DNA of 64,000 nt from Tenrec ecaudatus (taxonomy: Eukaryota > Chordata > Mammalia > Afrosoricida > Tenrecidae). Below are positions 10,575 to 20,105 of the stretch, in pieces. Where the stretch lies: positions 250,122,812 to 250,186,811 of the forward strand of contig NC_134531.1 in assembly GCF_050624435.1 (NCBI RefSeq), given 5' to 3'. The notes under the pieces are model-generated. The model was given only the letters and a program-made list of their open reading frames with translations, searched no databases and was not told the origin of the DNA. Numbering within the stretch: the first letter of the stretch is position 1; the number at the start of each line of letters is the position of its first letter. The position numbers and the translations under genes are program-made.

Positions 10575-11165
10575 GAGATACAAGTCAGTCCTGAGCTGCT
10601 AAAGACAAGGTTAGCAGTTTGAACCCACCAGCTGCAGGGAAAGAGGAGGCTTTCTATTCCCATAAGGAGATACAGTTTCAGAAAAACCCACAGGGGGAGA
10701 ATGGAGACTCCGGATAGAGCAAGATATGACAAAATAATGATGTATAAATTACCAAGAGCACATGAGGAAGGGGGGAGCGGGGAGGGAGGGGAAAAAAAGA
10801 GGACCTGATGCAAAGGGCTTAAGTGGAGAGCAAATGCTTTGAGAATAATTGGGGCAGGGAATGTATGGATGTGCTTTATACAATTGATGTATGTATATGT
10901 ATGGATTGTGATAAGAGTTGCATGAGTCCCTAATAAAATGTAAAAAAAAAGAAAAGAGGAGAAAAAAAAAGAAAATGATTAGGGCAAAGAATGTACAGAT
11001 GTGCTTTATACAATTGATGTATGTATATGTATGGATTGTGATAAGAGTTGTATGAGCCCCTAATAAATTGTTTTAAAACAACAACAACAAAAAAAACCCC
11101 ACAGGGGAAATTTTAACCTCTTCTATAGGATCAATATGAGTCAGAATCAACTCAACAGTGGTGAA
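10575..11165 (+). repeat. AfroSINE interrupted by L1
   Basis: The left part runs to 'gaaaaacccacaggggga' (about 10701). The right part resumes with 'ccccacaggggaaattttaa' (about 11090) and ends 'gtcagaatcaactcaacagt'. The repeated AACCCACAGGGG-type segment is the target duplication of the L1. Confidence 0.9.
10702..11084 (+). mobile_element. 5'-truncated L1 3' end with duplicated tail
   Basis: Starts at 'atggagactccggataga', carries the G-rich polypurine block (10770-10800), then the terminal segment twice in tandem. The first ends with AATAAA near 10931. After an A-rich spacer with 'gaaaagaggag', the second copy starts 'atgattagggcaaagaatg' and ends 'ctaataaattg' plus an A/AAC tail. Confidence 0.93.
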
Positions 11166-11381
11166 TTAGTATAGAGGTACATTTGAGCAAGTGGAGGGGA
11201 CCCTAAGCAGGTTCCGGTGGACCTTAAGAGTTCTAATTGTGGATGCTCTGTAAAATATAAACCAAGATTCTACTTTTGAAAACATTATTTTTCTAAACAC
11301 GTCTAACTGAAACTATACTAGCATGTGGGTCTTTGAACCTAGTCAGTGGTCTGGGGAAGTGAAGGGCCCTGACATCCATTG

Positions 11382-11545
11382 TTGTTGTTAGTGCTGTCCA
11401 GTCATTCTGACCTCACAGGGACCTTCTTTGCAACACAAGGCAGCACTGCCCGGTCCTTTGCCAGCCTCAGAGGCGGTATGTTGGAGCCCATGGTTTCAGC
11501 TACTGTGTCCCCCAACTCACCAAGGAGTTTCCTCTTTGTGCTGCT
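11382..11545 (-). mobile_element. RTE 3' end fragment
   Basis: Minus-strand RTE terminus: (GTT)n then 'tgctgtccagtcattctgac' and 'cagcactgcccggtcctttg', the complement of the RTE end seen at 21980-22205. Confidence 0.65.
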
Positions 11546-11564
11546 TACTAAACCAATTGCCTAG

Positions 11565-11745
11565 GAGTCCATTCCAACTCACAGTGACCCTATGTGGATC
11601 AGCACCTCAGGACCCCACAGAGCTTTCAACGACTGGTCGTTCAGAAGTCAATCAGCAGGCCTTTCTTCTGAGGGACCTTGGATTTGAACCACAAACCTTT
11701 TCATCAGCAGTGGTTGAGCGTGCTAACTGTTCACATTACCCGGGG
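11565..11745 (-). repeat. AfroSINE
   Basis: 'ggagtccattccaactcaca' then 'gaccctatgtggatcagc', 'gcaggcctttcttctgag' and a degenerate head 'gttgagcgtgctaactg'. Confidence 0.75.
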
Positions 11746-11994
11746 ACACCCAACCCTTCTTACCCTCATCGCTTCATATGTGATCCATCTCCAATCCAAG
11801 AGGGCAGAGAAGATAGATAATACAGCCTGAGCTGCATATGTCAGGTCCAAACTTTTCAGTGCCATGGAACAAATAGACAAAAACCTTGATGAAATGGCTG
11901 GGGAAGCTCAGTCCAAATCATTCCAGGGAAATGAGTAGCGCTGCTCTCTTGGGACCTTGAGCTGTGACAGCAGCCACCAGGAAGACCCAGGTAG

Positions 11995-12120
11995 TCCAGA
12001 GCCTTGCCACTCCAAACATGGTCACGGACTAGCAACATCAGGATCTTGTTAGAAGTGCAAATTCTCAAGCCCTACACAAGGTCCACTGAACCAGCGTGTG
12101 CAATTTACCAAGACCCCCAA
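11995..12120 (-). repeat. Charlie-type hAT MITE fragment
   Basis: 'catggtcacggactagcaac', 'gatcttgttagaagtgcaaa' and 'ttctcaagccctacacaagg' form the complement-side pattern of the MER1-group element also seen at 8917. Confidence 0.6.
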
Positions 12121-12140
12121 TGGATCGGTGTACCTGTGAA

Positions 12141-12345
12141 AACCAAACCCATACTCACTGCTGTCCAGTCGAGTCAGACTCAGAGAAGCCCTATGGGCCA
12201 GGGTAGAACTGCCACTGTGCTTTCCCAAGACTGTAATTTTTTAAAGGAGCATACAGCTTGTTCTCCTTCAAAATGCCTGCTAATTTAGAACTGCTGATTT
12301 GGTGGTTAGCAGCCCACTGCATAACCGCTAGGCCACCAGGGCTCC
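12141..12345 (-). repeat. AfroSINE
   Basis: 'actgctgtccagtcgagtca', 'agggtagaactgccactgtg', 'gtggttagcagcccactgca' and 'ctaggccaccagggctcctt'. The head is well preserved. Confidence 0.9.
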
Positions 12346-12439
12346 TTTTGTGCTGTGAGAGGTCGAGCAAATACCATTAGCAACTAGAGAGGAACCTGGA
12401 AGAAGAAGAGCAGGGTCGGAACTGTGAGTCCATTTGGTC

Positions 12440-12545
12440 ATGAGGTCATTTCTTTGTTCACTTATTCTGTTCCTTCCCTTGTGCATTTAGTCAACAATTC
12501 TTCTTTGAGCATCACCTCTTAGCCAGGATCTGTGATATGCTAATT
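12440..12545 (-). repeat. L2 fragment
   Basis: 'tgcatttagtcaacaattct' followed by 'gagcatcacctcttagccag' is the complement of the L2 3' end. Confidence 0.5.
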
Positions 12546-12789
12546 AAGTTGGACTAGGAAAGGGGTTTGCCTAAGTGTCTCCTGCTGCCTGGCTTTTCTT
12601 GCTTCCAAATCCCCTCTCTTTACTTCCTTCCACCTTAGAAGCACATCCTTACATGTGCAGCTGATCCCTAGTTGAGGACCAGAAGTTACTTGTTGGCGTG
12701 CGTGCTCATAGCTCGCTCAGTGGCAGTGCAAAAAGTCAATTCCTTAAAGAGCCTAGCACAGGTTGGGATGGAGGTAAAAGTGGTGGGGT

Positions 12790-12895
12790 TGGTGTTAGTT
12801 GCCATTGAGTCCATTCTGACATAGGATGACATCATGTGACAGAGTAGAAATGCCCCCACTGGGTTTCCTAGCCTGTAATCGTTACCAAAGGAGAC
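12790..12895 (-). repeat. AfroSINE, partial
   Basis: Tail half only ('gttgccattgagtccattct', 'gacagagtagaaatgccccc'). It meets the next copy head to head. Confidence 0.7.
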
Positions 12896-12896
12896 C

Positions 12897-13050
12897 TGGG
12901 GGGTATTTTAAGGGAAGCGTTGGACTGTCAACTGCAAAGTCAGGGGTTCACACCTACCAGCTGCTCGGCAGGAGACAGATGAGACCCTCTGCTCCCATGA
13001 AGATTTACAGCCTCAGAAACCCATGATTGGGTCACTACGAGCCAGCATTG
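12897..13050 (+). repeat. AfroSINE
   Basis: 'gcgttggactgtcaactgca', 'gaagatttacagcctcagaa', 'gggtcactacgagccagcat'. It is in inverted orientation to the partial copy on its left. Confidence 0.8.
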
Positions 13051-13059
13051 GGTCCATGA

Positions 13060-13590
13060 CAGACCCAAAACCCACTGCTATAGAGTTGATTCCAACTCAT
13101 GGTGATCTTGTATACTTGTTGTTGTTGCTGTCCGGTGCCATCGAGTGGGTTCCGACCCATAGTGACCCTGTGCACAACAGAACAAAGTACTGCAAGGTCC
13201 TGCACCATCATCACAATTGTTCTCTGCCTGAGTCCATTGATGCAGCCATGGTGTCAATCCACCTCATTGAGGGCCTTCCTCTTTTGAGCTGCCCCTCCAC
13301 TTTACCAAGCAGGATGTCCTTCTCCAGGCAATATGTCCAACAAATTTGTGAGGCAAAGTCTTGCCATATATGCTGTTAAGGAGCACTCTGGCCTGACTTC
13401 TTCCAAGGCAGATTAGGTTGTTCTTTTAGTAGCCCATGACAGCGTAGAATTTTCCCTGTAGGTTTCTGAGATATGTCTCTACAGGACTAGATAGCTTCAT
13501 CTTTCTCCCGCAGAGCAGCTGGTGGGTTCGAACTGCTGACTTTGCGATTAGTAGCTCTGTGAGTAGCCCACCATGTCACCAGAGGTCCTT
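13060..13590 (-). repeat. AfroSINE interrupted by an RTE fragment
   Basis: 13060-13114 ('ctatagagttgattccaact') and 13438-13590 ('gacagcgtagaattttcc' to 'catgtcaccagaggtcc') are the two halves of one minus-strand SINE. Confidence 0.8.
13115..13437 (-). mobile_element. RTE 3' end inserted in AfroSINE
   Basis: Begins with (GTT)n and the RTE terminus 'atcgagtgggttccgaccca'. It continues through the complement of the RTE coding end ('caggatgtccttctccaggc') to 'ggcagattaggttgttcttt'. Confidence 0.88.
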
Positions 13591-13765
13591 TGGGTTTGAT
13601 GGCAGTGGAGTGGAATGTTTACAATGGCAAGACCTTTTCTCCTGTATTGCCACTGACTGCAGTCCAAACCCAAGTGCTTAGCCATTGGGCCGCCAGGATT
13701 CTTCATGGTAAGGATGTGTTCCTGCCCAAGTTCGTGAATGCTACACAGCAGTGGGGTTTTGGAAC

Positions 13766-14211
13766 TATTAGGTAGTTTAGCTTAGGGACTGAGGCATCCA
13801 TTACACATGGTCAGCAGTCTGAGTCTTTTTTCCATGAACGAGTGGTACACTGAGCATGCTCAAAGGCTCATGTTCCCAGCCAGGAAGGGGAGGTACACCT
13901 GGGTGGGTGCTGCACCTGAATTGGCCTACCTAGGCCAGGTGAATTCAACCTATGAGTTCAACCAGGGTCATCCACCACGCCCCCCTCGTGGAGTAATTGA
14001 AAAGGCAGATCACTGAGCAGACCTCATGACTTTCAGAGCAGCTTCTAGGGAGGCAACACACTTCTCAGGAGCCCTGCAGGTGCCTGTATAAACCTGAAAC
14101 TTCTTCTAATTCTCATAAAACTCACTTGGATCACAAACTAGGCTTGGGCCTGAATGCTTTCTCGTGTGTAGCCAAGGACCGAGGTATATCTCTATCCTGA
14201 GAGATCTCACA
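13766..14211 (+). mobile_element. Solo LTR, ERV1-type, 446 bp
   Basis: Flanked by a perfect 4-bp duplication GAAC (13762-13765 and 14212-14215). It starts TATTAGG, where the second copy at 59108 starts TGTTAGG on its strand, and it ends CA. A TATA-like box lies at 14087-14092, an ATAAAA polyadenylation-type signal near 14115, and 'ctcacttggatca' follows. Four-base duplications fit class I (gammaretrovirus-like) endogenous retroviruses. No internal region, so a recombination product. Confidence 0.88.
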
Positions 14212-14238
14212 GAACCATTGATTGCCCTGGCATGTTTT

Positions 14239-14425
14239 GGAGTCCTGATGGTGTCATGGTTATGCTTTGTGCAACAGTTTAAAACCACTAGCCACTGCAC
14301 AAGGGAAAGATGGGGCTTTCTATTCCTATAAAGAGATACATCCTCAGTAACTCACAGGGGAATTCTACCCTGTCCTATAGGGTTGTTATGAGTCAGCATT
14401 GACTCAATGGCAGTGAGTGAGTAAC
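14239..14425 (+). repeat. AfroSINE
   Basis: 'ggagtcctgatggtgtcatg' head, 'gaattctaccctgtcctata' and 'gactcaatggcagtgagtga' tail. Confidence 0.92.
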
Positions 14426-14524
14426 CAGGCATGTAAGCCTTGGGTATCTACCTTGGCTCTCAGTCTCTGGTTAGCTTCTCACCACTCCACCCCATGGACT
14501 TGAACAGCAGTCGATGAGGGTTAG

Positions 14525-14650
14525 GAGCTCTGGCTCTGGGGCTGCTTGCTTGAATTTTCACATCATTGTCCTGCCTGTGATGGGACCTTTGACAGCTGGG
14601 CAAATGAGCTCAAACCTGAGTTTCCTTTTCTGAAGCATAGGCTGAGGAAG
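14525..14650 (+). repeat. MIR
   Basis: 'gagctctggctctggggctg', 'acagctgggcaaatgagctc' and 'gagtttccttttctgaagc' follow the MIR consensus loosely. Confidence 0.5.
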
Positions 14651-15270
14651 GAGATGTCTCCTCTCTTGTGTGCTAACTGGCTCTTAACAGTTAGTATGAA
14701 TTAGATCTTTCCACAAGGAAGATCAAGGAGAAGGGAGAAGGATGAAGTAATGGGGATAGAGGTGAAGGCAGTCAGAGAGAGATAAAAGAACCACCATGTC
14801 ACCTTTGACTACTCTTAGTGAGGCTGGCTTGGAGTGCAGGGGACGGGGAGAATGAGGACATGGGCTAACGGCAGTGCTCATTCATTACTTCCGGGCAGAG
14901 TCCAGCCTTTGGCATGTTTGTTGGATGCTGACACTGTGTTCATCCAATGAACCTTCAAACTTCTGTCCTCTCATTAACCCTTTGTCTCTCCTTTGTTCCC
15001 GATTTAGATCTTCCATTCTATGATTATTTTTAGAGCCCTAGGAAGTCAGAAGTCATAACCCACTTCTGTTTACAGAGAGGCCCCACAGCCTGCAAAGGCA
15101 GGCGGGTGGGTTAACAGCACCCCGGGTCCAGTGGCTGGTCATGCCTATGCAGTACATTCTCCAGCCCTTAGCTCAACAGAAGGAAAATCACCAAGGAGCA
15201 AAAATGTTTCTTTTTTCATGCATGTTTACTTTTTCAATTCCCGCCTTCACCCATGATCTGTGTGAATTAA
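14651..15270. other. Unique non-genic sequence
   Basis: A purine-rich stretch lies at 14705-14790; no repeats or frames otherwise. Confidence 0.4.
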
Positions 15271-15273
15271 AAT

Positions 15274-15275
15274 AG

Positions 15276-15306
<31 letters not shown>
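15274..15306. repeat. (AC)n microsatellite
   Basis: About 16 uninterrupted AC units. Confidence 0.97.
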
Positions 15307-15308
<2 letters not shown>

Positions 15309-15454
15309 TTCTGCCAGAATGTGTTACTCCAGTACATTCCACCCTCCTCCCTCACTGCCTCCTACCCTTTTTTATCCTATCTAATTTCTTCCCCGTACAT
15401 CCAATGGACAGGCAGGGGGATACAAAAGAGACCCCAGTCTCAAATGTAGTTTTT

Positions 15455-15660
15455 AAGCTCACTCATACACTGCTATTGTGCCAATTCTGACTCATAGTTA
15501 CAGGATACAGCTGTCCTTGTGGATTTCTGAGACAATAATTCTTTCTGGGAGTAGAAAACTTCCCTTTCTCCAGGAATGCAGCGGGTGCATTTGAACTGCC
15601 AACCCTGAAGTTAACAGGTCAATGTGAAGGGATTTTGCCACTTTTCCACCAGGGCTCCTA
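15455..15660 (-). repeat. AfroSINE
   Basis: 'ccaattctgactcatagtta', 'ggatttctgagacaataatt', 'tccaccagggctcctaaa'. Full length, moderately diverged. Confidence 0.85.
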
Positions 15661-15859
15661 AAGGTAGCATAAGGAGAGCATTTATTAAGTCTTACATGGG
15701 ACACAGGCAAGGGGGAGACCTGAACAACAGCTCTCAGGATTCTCGGTGCCTCGCAGTGGACAATTCCAGCTGGATTGGATCCAGGCTTCCCAGGATTTGA
15801 AGAGCCACCAGCATGGTCTTTGCTCCTCTCCAGGATTCACAATTGCTGCCTGGTTACTG

Positions 15860-15985
15860 AGGAAGGTGGGAGCTTAGTGGGTCTCTAATGCAATCATCCC
15901 ATTTTGCAAAGAAGGTTCTGAGGCCCTGACTGGGGAGAAGATTATCTGAGGCCACTGAGCAGGACACCATCACCTCAAGTCCTTC
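15860..15985 (-). repeat. MIR fragment
   Basis: 'atcatcccattttgcaaag' followed by 'ggttctgaggccctgact' and 'ggccactgagcaggacac' resembles the complement of MIR. Confidence 0.4.
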
Positions 15986-16124
15986 TGACCCCCACAAGGT
16001 TCTGCCCACAGCACTGAGCTCTGGCTTACCTACTCAGTCCTTTGAAGTCTTAGCCAGCTGATGCAGCTGCCAGTTGGATTGATCAGGGTATGTGACCCAG
16101 AGCTCCTTAGAACACCCCCCCAAA

Positions 16125-16290
16125 TGCAAATTTACTGCCATAGAGTCGATACTGATTCACAATGACCTTATAAGACAGGGTAGAACTTCCCCTGTAGGTT
16201 TCTGAGACTAACTTTCAGCCTTTCTCCTGAGAAGTGGCTGGTTGTGTGGTGGTTTAGATCTTGCAGTTAGCAGCCTTTTAGCATGAGAGG
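16125..16290 (-). repeat. AfroSINE
   Basis: 'actgccatagagtcgatact', 'gacagggtagaacttcccct', 'ttgcagttagcagcc'. Confidence 0.85.
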
Positions 16291-16685
16291 TAGGGTCACA
16301 TTTCTGTTCTGATTATGCTCCATTTTCTGAGATGCCAGTGCCGAGGCTCCCCCCCTGCAGGTAGCAGTGAGATTTTTCTCACTAAACTGCACTGGATGGG
16401 AAACTTGGGGAAAGTAGGGCATCGCATCCAAGGAAGATCTCATTGGCAGTGCAGTACTTGAATAAGGCAGGAAGACACAGGAGTGGGCCATCTGGCGGTG
16501 GGGAAAGTGTTCCAGGTAGGAGACAGTCAGTGCAAAAGGCCTTGTGATTGGGTTATCTGAGCTTCTTCCTGGAACAGCAAGGAGACCAATGTGAGTGGGC
16601 ATGACACTGTGTAGTGAGGAAAGATGATCTCTGTGTGGGCCTCCTGTATGAGTGAGAAGCCAGGGGGAATTTTTAAACCCTAAGC
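16291..16685. other. Unique non-genic sequence
   Basis: Nothing recognisable. Confidence 0.35.
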
Positions 16686-16805
16686 CAGATCAATGCTCAT
16701 GGAAGCATCAGTGAAGACATCAAATGACACGTTGCATTGGCTAAATGTGCTACAGGAGATCTTTGAAAAAGATTGAAGATCAAGGATGTTACTTTGAGGA
16801 CACTT
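16686..16805 (+). mobile_element. RTE fragment, plus strand
   Basis: 'gctcatggaagcatcagtga' and 'cgttgcattggctaaatgtg' match the RTE coding part at 6727-6795. Confidence 0.75.
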
Positions 16806-16829
16806 CTGATCCTGTGCCAAATCTCACCG

Positions 16830-16985
16830 TGGTTGTTAGGTTGGAGTCCATTGGTGCAGCCACCGTGTCGGTCCATCTCCTTGCTGGTCACCCTCTTTTT
16901 TGTGAACCTTCAGTTTTACCGAGCGTGATGTCCTTTTCCATGAACTGGTCTTTCCTGATAAGATGTAGTAGCTCCCAGATTGGAG
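16830..16985 (-). mobile_element. RTE fragment, minus strand
   Basis: 'ggtgcagccaccgtgtcggt' and 'gtgatgtccttttccatgaa' are the complement of the RTE coding end. With the previous feature this makes an inverted pair. Confidence 0.7.
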
Positions 16986-16987
16986 AA

Positions 16988-17182
16988 CAGTGATTCTCAA
17001 CCTTCTTAATGACCCGACCCTTTCATACAGTTCCTCATGTTGTGGTGACCCCCCTCCAACTATAACATTATTTTCATTGCTACTTCATAACTGTAATATT
17101 GCTACTGTGATGAATCAGGTGACCCCTTTAAAGGGTTGTTTGACCCCCAGAGGGGTCACGACCCACAGGTTGAGAACCACTG
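16988..17182 (+). mobile_element. SPIN-type hAT MITE
   Basis: 195 bp bounded by imperfect terminal inverted repeats (left CAGTGATTCTCAACCTT, right complement CAGTGGTTCTCAACCTG). Internal blocks 'acagttcctcatgttgtggt', 'gctacttcataactgtaat' and 'gaggggtcacgacccacagg' match the SPIN non-autonomous consensus end to end as I remember it, and differ clearly from MER5-type elements. Flanking 8-mers (TTGGAGAA, CTCTGGAA) agree at only four positions, so the 8-bp duplication has decayed or was never clean. No transposase is encoded. Confidence 0.88.
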
Positions 17183-17484
17183 CTCTGGAACATTTCCGTC
17201 ATAGCAGAGAGTTCTGTTGCACAGGTCTGAGTTAGAGGATGAGATGGGTTGTTTGACATTTGTTTGCTGATGTGTTTGCGAATGCAGTGGAAACACTCGG
17301 GGATGAGCACATTCCTAGCCATATTTCCTGGATCACTCAAATGCCATCTCCTCTGTGAATGCCTCACTCCATCCTCGGCTCTCCATACTTGCCATATAAA
17401 AATGGGATAATATTCAACAGTTAGCATTATATATAACCCGGTCGGTATCTGGCAGTCTGCCTCACACAGATGTGAGTCTCTCTC

Positions 17485-17830
17485 TTTTTCTAATATTATT
17501 TAATTTTGTTTTGTGAAATTATACAAAGCAAAATCTGTTCCATTTCAACCCTTTCTGGACACAATGTTCAGTGACATTGGTCACACTCTTCATGTTGAAT
17601 CAACATTCTAGTGCTTTCTATTCAGTTTGTCTCCTTTCCTTTTACTTAATCTCTCCGCCACAGCCCTCTCACATATACTTTGTAGCACGTTTAGTTTCGT
17701 GCTGACTTTTTTTTAAGACTGCAACACTCAAGGATACAATCCTTTAAGAGCTAAATTGTTATTTAGTTTAAAGATGCCTTCAGGGGACAGTTTCAATTCA
17801 AGGTTGGAAGAGTAACCTAGAGCCATAGTC
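17485..17830 (-). mobile_element. Old L1 3'UTR fragment
   Basis: 'gttttgtgaaattatacaaa' and 'gacattggtcacactcttca' follow the older afrotherian L1 3'UTR, also seen at 57119. Highly diverged. Confidence 0.5.
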
Positions 17831-17917
17831 TCTGAGAGTCTTCCAGTTAAGTAAATCTAGATTCTTAAAGAATTTTAAGTTCTGTTCCACAAGGTTCTCC
17901 CTTTCTATCAGCATCCT

Positions 17918-18090
17918 CAGGAGCCATGGTGCTGTGGTGACTGCTAACCTGAAGGTCAATAGTTGAAACCACCAGCCATTCGGCAGGGGAAAGAAAGGGC
18001 TTTCTGATTCCTTAAAGAGTAGCAAATGAGGAACCCACAGGGGGTGTTTTATACTGAGTCAAAATTGACTCCATGGCAGTGAGTGAATGT
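17918..18090 (+). repeat. AfroSINE
   Basis: 'ggagccatggtgctgtggtg', 'aaccaccagccattcggcag', 'gactccatggcagtgagtga'. The 'ctgtcctatagggt' segment is missing. Confidence 0.85.
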
Positions 18091-18099
18091 TGTTATTTA

Positions 18100-18468
18100 A
18101 AAAAAAAACATTTTAATGGGGGCTCTTACAGGTATTATAACAATTCATAAATTAATTAGATAGAGCGAGTTTGTACATATGCTGCCATCATCATTATCAA
18201 AACATTGTCTTTCTTCTTGAGCACTTTGACATCAGCTCCTGTTTTTTCCCTTTCTCCCCCACATTCACACCCTCGTGGACCCTTAATAGAGTATATATAA
18301 ATTAATATAATTATACACACCATCTGCTATGTCCCTTCACCCACCTTTCCGTTATTCAGCCCCTCGGGGCAGGCAGGGGGCGGGGGGAGGGTGTTCTACA
18401 TCCATCATTGCTATCAGTTCCCTTTTCCTCCCCTTCCCCACACACCCTCCCTGTCTCCTCGTGGCATC
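18100..18468 (-). mobile_element. Older L1 3' end, minus strand
   Basis: 'acattttaatgggggctctt', 'gtttgtacatatgctgccat' and 'gacatcagctcctgtttttt' are an older relative of the young L1 tail. It probably continues at 18928-18990, beyond the LTR. Confidence 0.8.
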
Positions 18469-18927
18469 TGAGTTAGTCTGAGTTGGCTAGAGAAGCATAT
18501 TCATAGACATTCAAATGTGTATAAAAAACACTTTATATAAAAGAATAATTGTATATTAAGAAAATAGCCCAGTCCAGATAAAGTCCATAAGTCCAATATT
18601 AACCCCTATGTCCAATAACAGACTGTAAATTCTTCTTTAGACTCATGCAACACATGCAATGACACCGAGTGTAGGAAGATCACAGGCCAATGGGTGGAAA
18701 GTCTTATGGATCCAGTGGCAGTGGAAGGTGGCGTGGGTCTCCACGTGACTCCTCGCCCTCCAAGGCCCTGGGTGCCATCAGTGTAGCTCCATGTGTCATG
18801 TCAGCAGGAATGTCAAGCAGTGAGTGTCTCGTCTCCAGAGGAGACAGAGGCCTCATTGGCTATGGCCTGATTGACAGGCTAGACTCCACCCCTTTGCAAG
18901 TTGTTGGGAGATTATATAACTGCCACA
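18469..18927 (-). mobile_element. ERVL-like solo LTR
   Basis: 459 bp. Read on the minus strand it starts TGTGGCAG and ends 'gactaactca', the terminus style of class III LTRs. It interrupts an L1 3'UTR, since 18928-18990 reads as its continuation. I could not confirm a 5-bp duplication. Confidence 0.65.
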
Positions 18928-19034
18928 GTATTGCCACTCCCATTACAGTTCTCAGGGTTTTATCTATCCTGGATTCCGCGTGTGTCGTTATTTTTTAATG
19001 ATTTTTTCCCCAGCATCTATCTGTGGTGTCCCAG

Positions 19035-19147
19035 TATCTGTGAGTCTCTTGAGAGCAGGGACTGTGTTCTCTACATCTGGGTCTTCTTAAAGCTTTGCAA
19101 AAATTTGTCATTTGAATAACACTCAATAAATATTTGTTGAAAGAATG
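19035..19147 (+). repeat. L2 3' end
   Basis: 'ctcttgagagcagggactgt' and 'cactcaataaatatttgttg' followed by 'aaagaatgg' are diagnostic for L2. Confidence 0.9.
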
Positions 19148-19429
19148 GCATTGCAGGTGACAATCAGTACCTATTCTCCCATCAGTTATATGGCTGGGGG
19201 TCTTTTAACCTCTCAGACATAGCTGAATCATTACAATGTGAGGGTCTGAGCCTGGTTATATTACTGGGACATGTGGTCAAAAAACAAAACATGTTTGCGT
19301 AAAGCACCTTTTGAGTATGATCCTTTAATAAAATAAATTGGACAGATCCTGGCAGCTTACATGTTTCAGCCGCTCACAAGCTATGTGGTTTTGAGTAGTG
19401 TACCCTAAGCTCTGAATTGAAGGTAGGTA

Positions 19430-19885
19430 GTTTCAATGGTCAATATGCATGTGAGAGCTAGGCAGCGAGTAAGGAAGACTGGAGAAGAACCAATACCTGT
19501 GAATGATGGTGCCAACAATCATGAACGTCGTCTGGGCTGTCAGAAGAACAAGCAAATCCATCTCAACGTACAGCCAGAATGCCCCTTAGAAGTGAGGATG
19601 GCAAGTCTTCATCTCACATCCATTGGACATGCTATCAGGAGAGGCTGGTTCTTAGGAAAAGACATAATGCTTGGTAAAGTACAAGGGCAGCAAAAGGGAA
19701 GAAGGTCCTTGATAAGATGGATGTCCACAGTGACTACTGCAATGTAGGGGTGGCACAAGAGCAGGCAGTGTTTCATTCTCTTGCACAGTTCAACCCCTGG
19801 TACAAAAGAAAAGAAGCTGCCCTGTCCTGTAGGGTCGCGGCTATTGTGACCACTGTGTATTTTGTCCTCAGGACTTGCAAGCACT
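19430..19885 (+). mobile_element. RTE coding end and 3' terminus
   Basis: An open stretch at 19436-19747 encodes an RTE C-terminus (residues LTSIGHAIRRGWFLGKDIML, then GKVQGQQKGRRSLIRWM). This corresponds to the 'FGHLMRR...KTLMLGKIEG' region of BovB-type proteins. The terminus is degenerate. Confidence 0.85.
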
Positions 19886-19896
19886 CTTTATATAGT

Positions 19897-20105
19897 GTTG
19901 TTGTTGTTGTTAGCTGCTGCTGAGTCCATCTTGACTCATAGCGACCCCCATGCATTTCAGAGTAGAACTGTTCCATAGGGTTTTTAAGGCTGTGACCTTT
20001 TGGAAGCAGATATTCAGGCCTACCTTCCTTAGGCACCTCTTGGATTCTGGGTGGGATTTAACTGCCGACCTCCTGGGTGCTAGTCAAACACTACCCAGGG
20101 AGTCC
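19897..20105 (-). repeat. AfroSINE, variant with 'ggaagcagat' middle
   Basis: Begins with (GTT)n, then 'tgagtccatcttgactcata', 'gttccatagggtttttaagg' and 'acactacccagggagtcc'. Confidence 0.9.

Noticed and set aside
11428-11820. 130-codon plus-strand frame
   Set aside because: It runs through a minus-strand RTE fragment and an AfroSINE; a repeat shadow.
16988-17182. Calling this element a MER5-type Charlie MITE
   Set aside because: The termini are similar, but the interior follows SPIN, not the MER5A interior.
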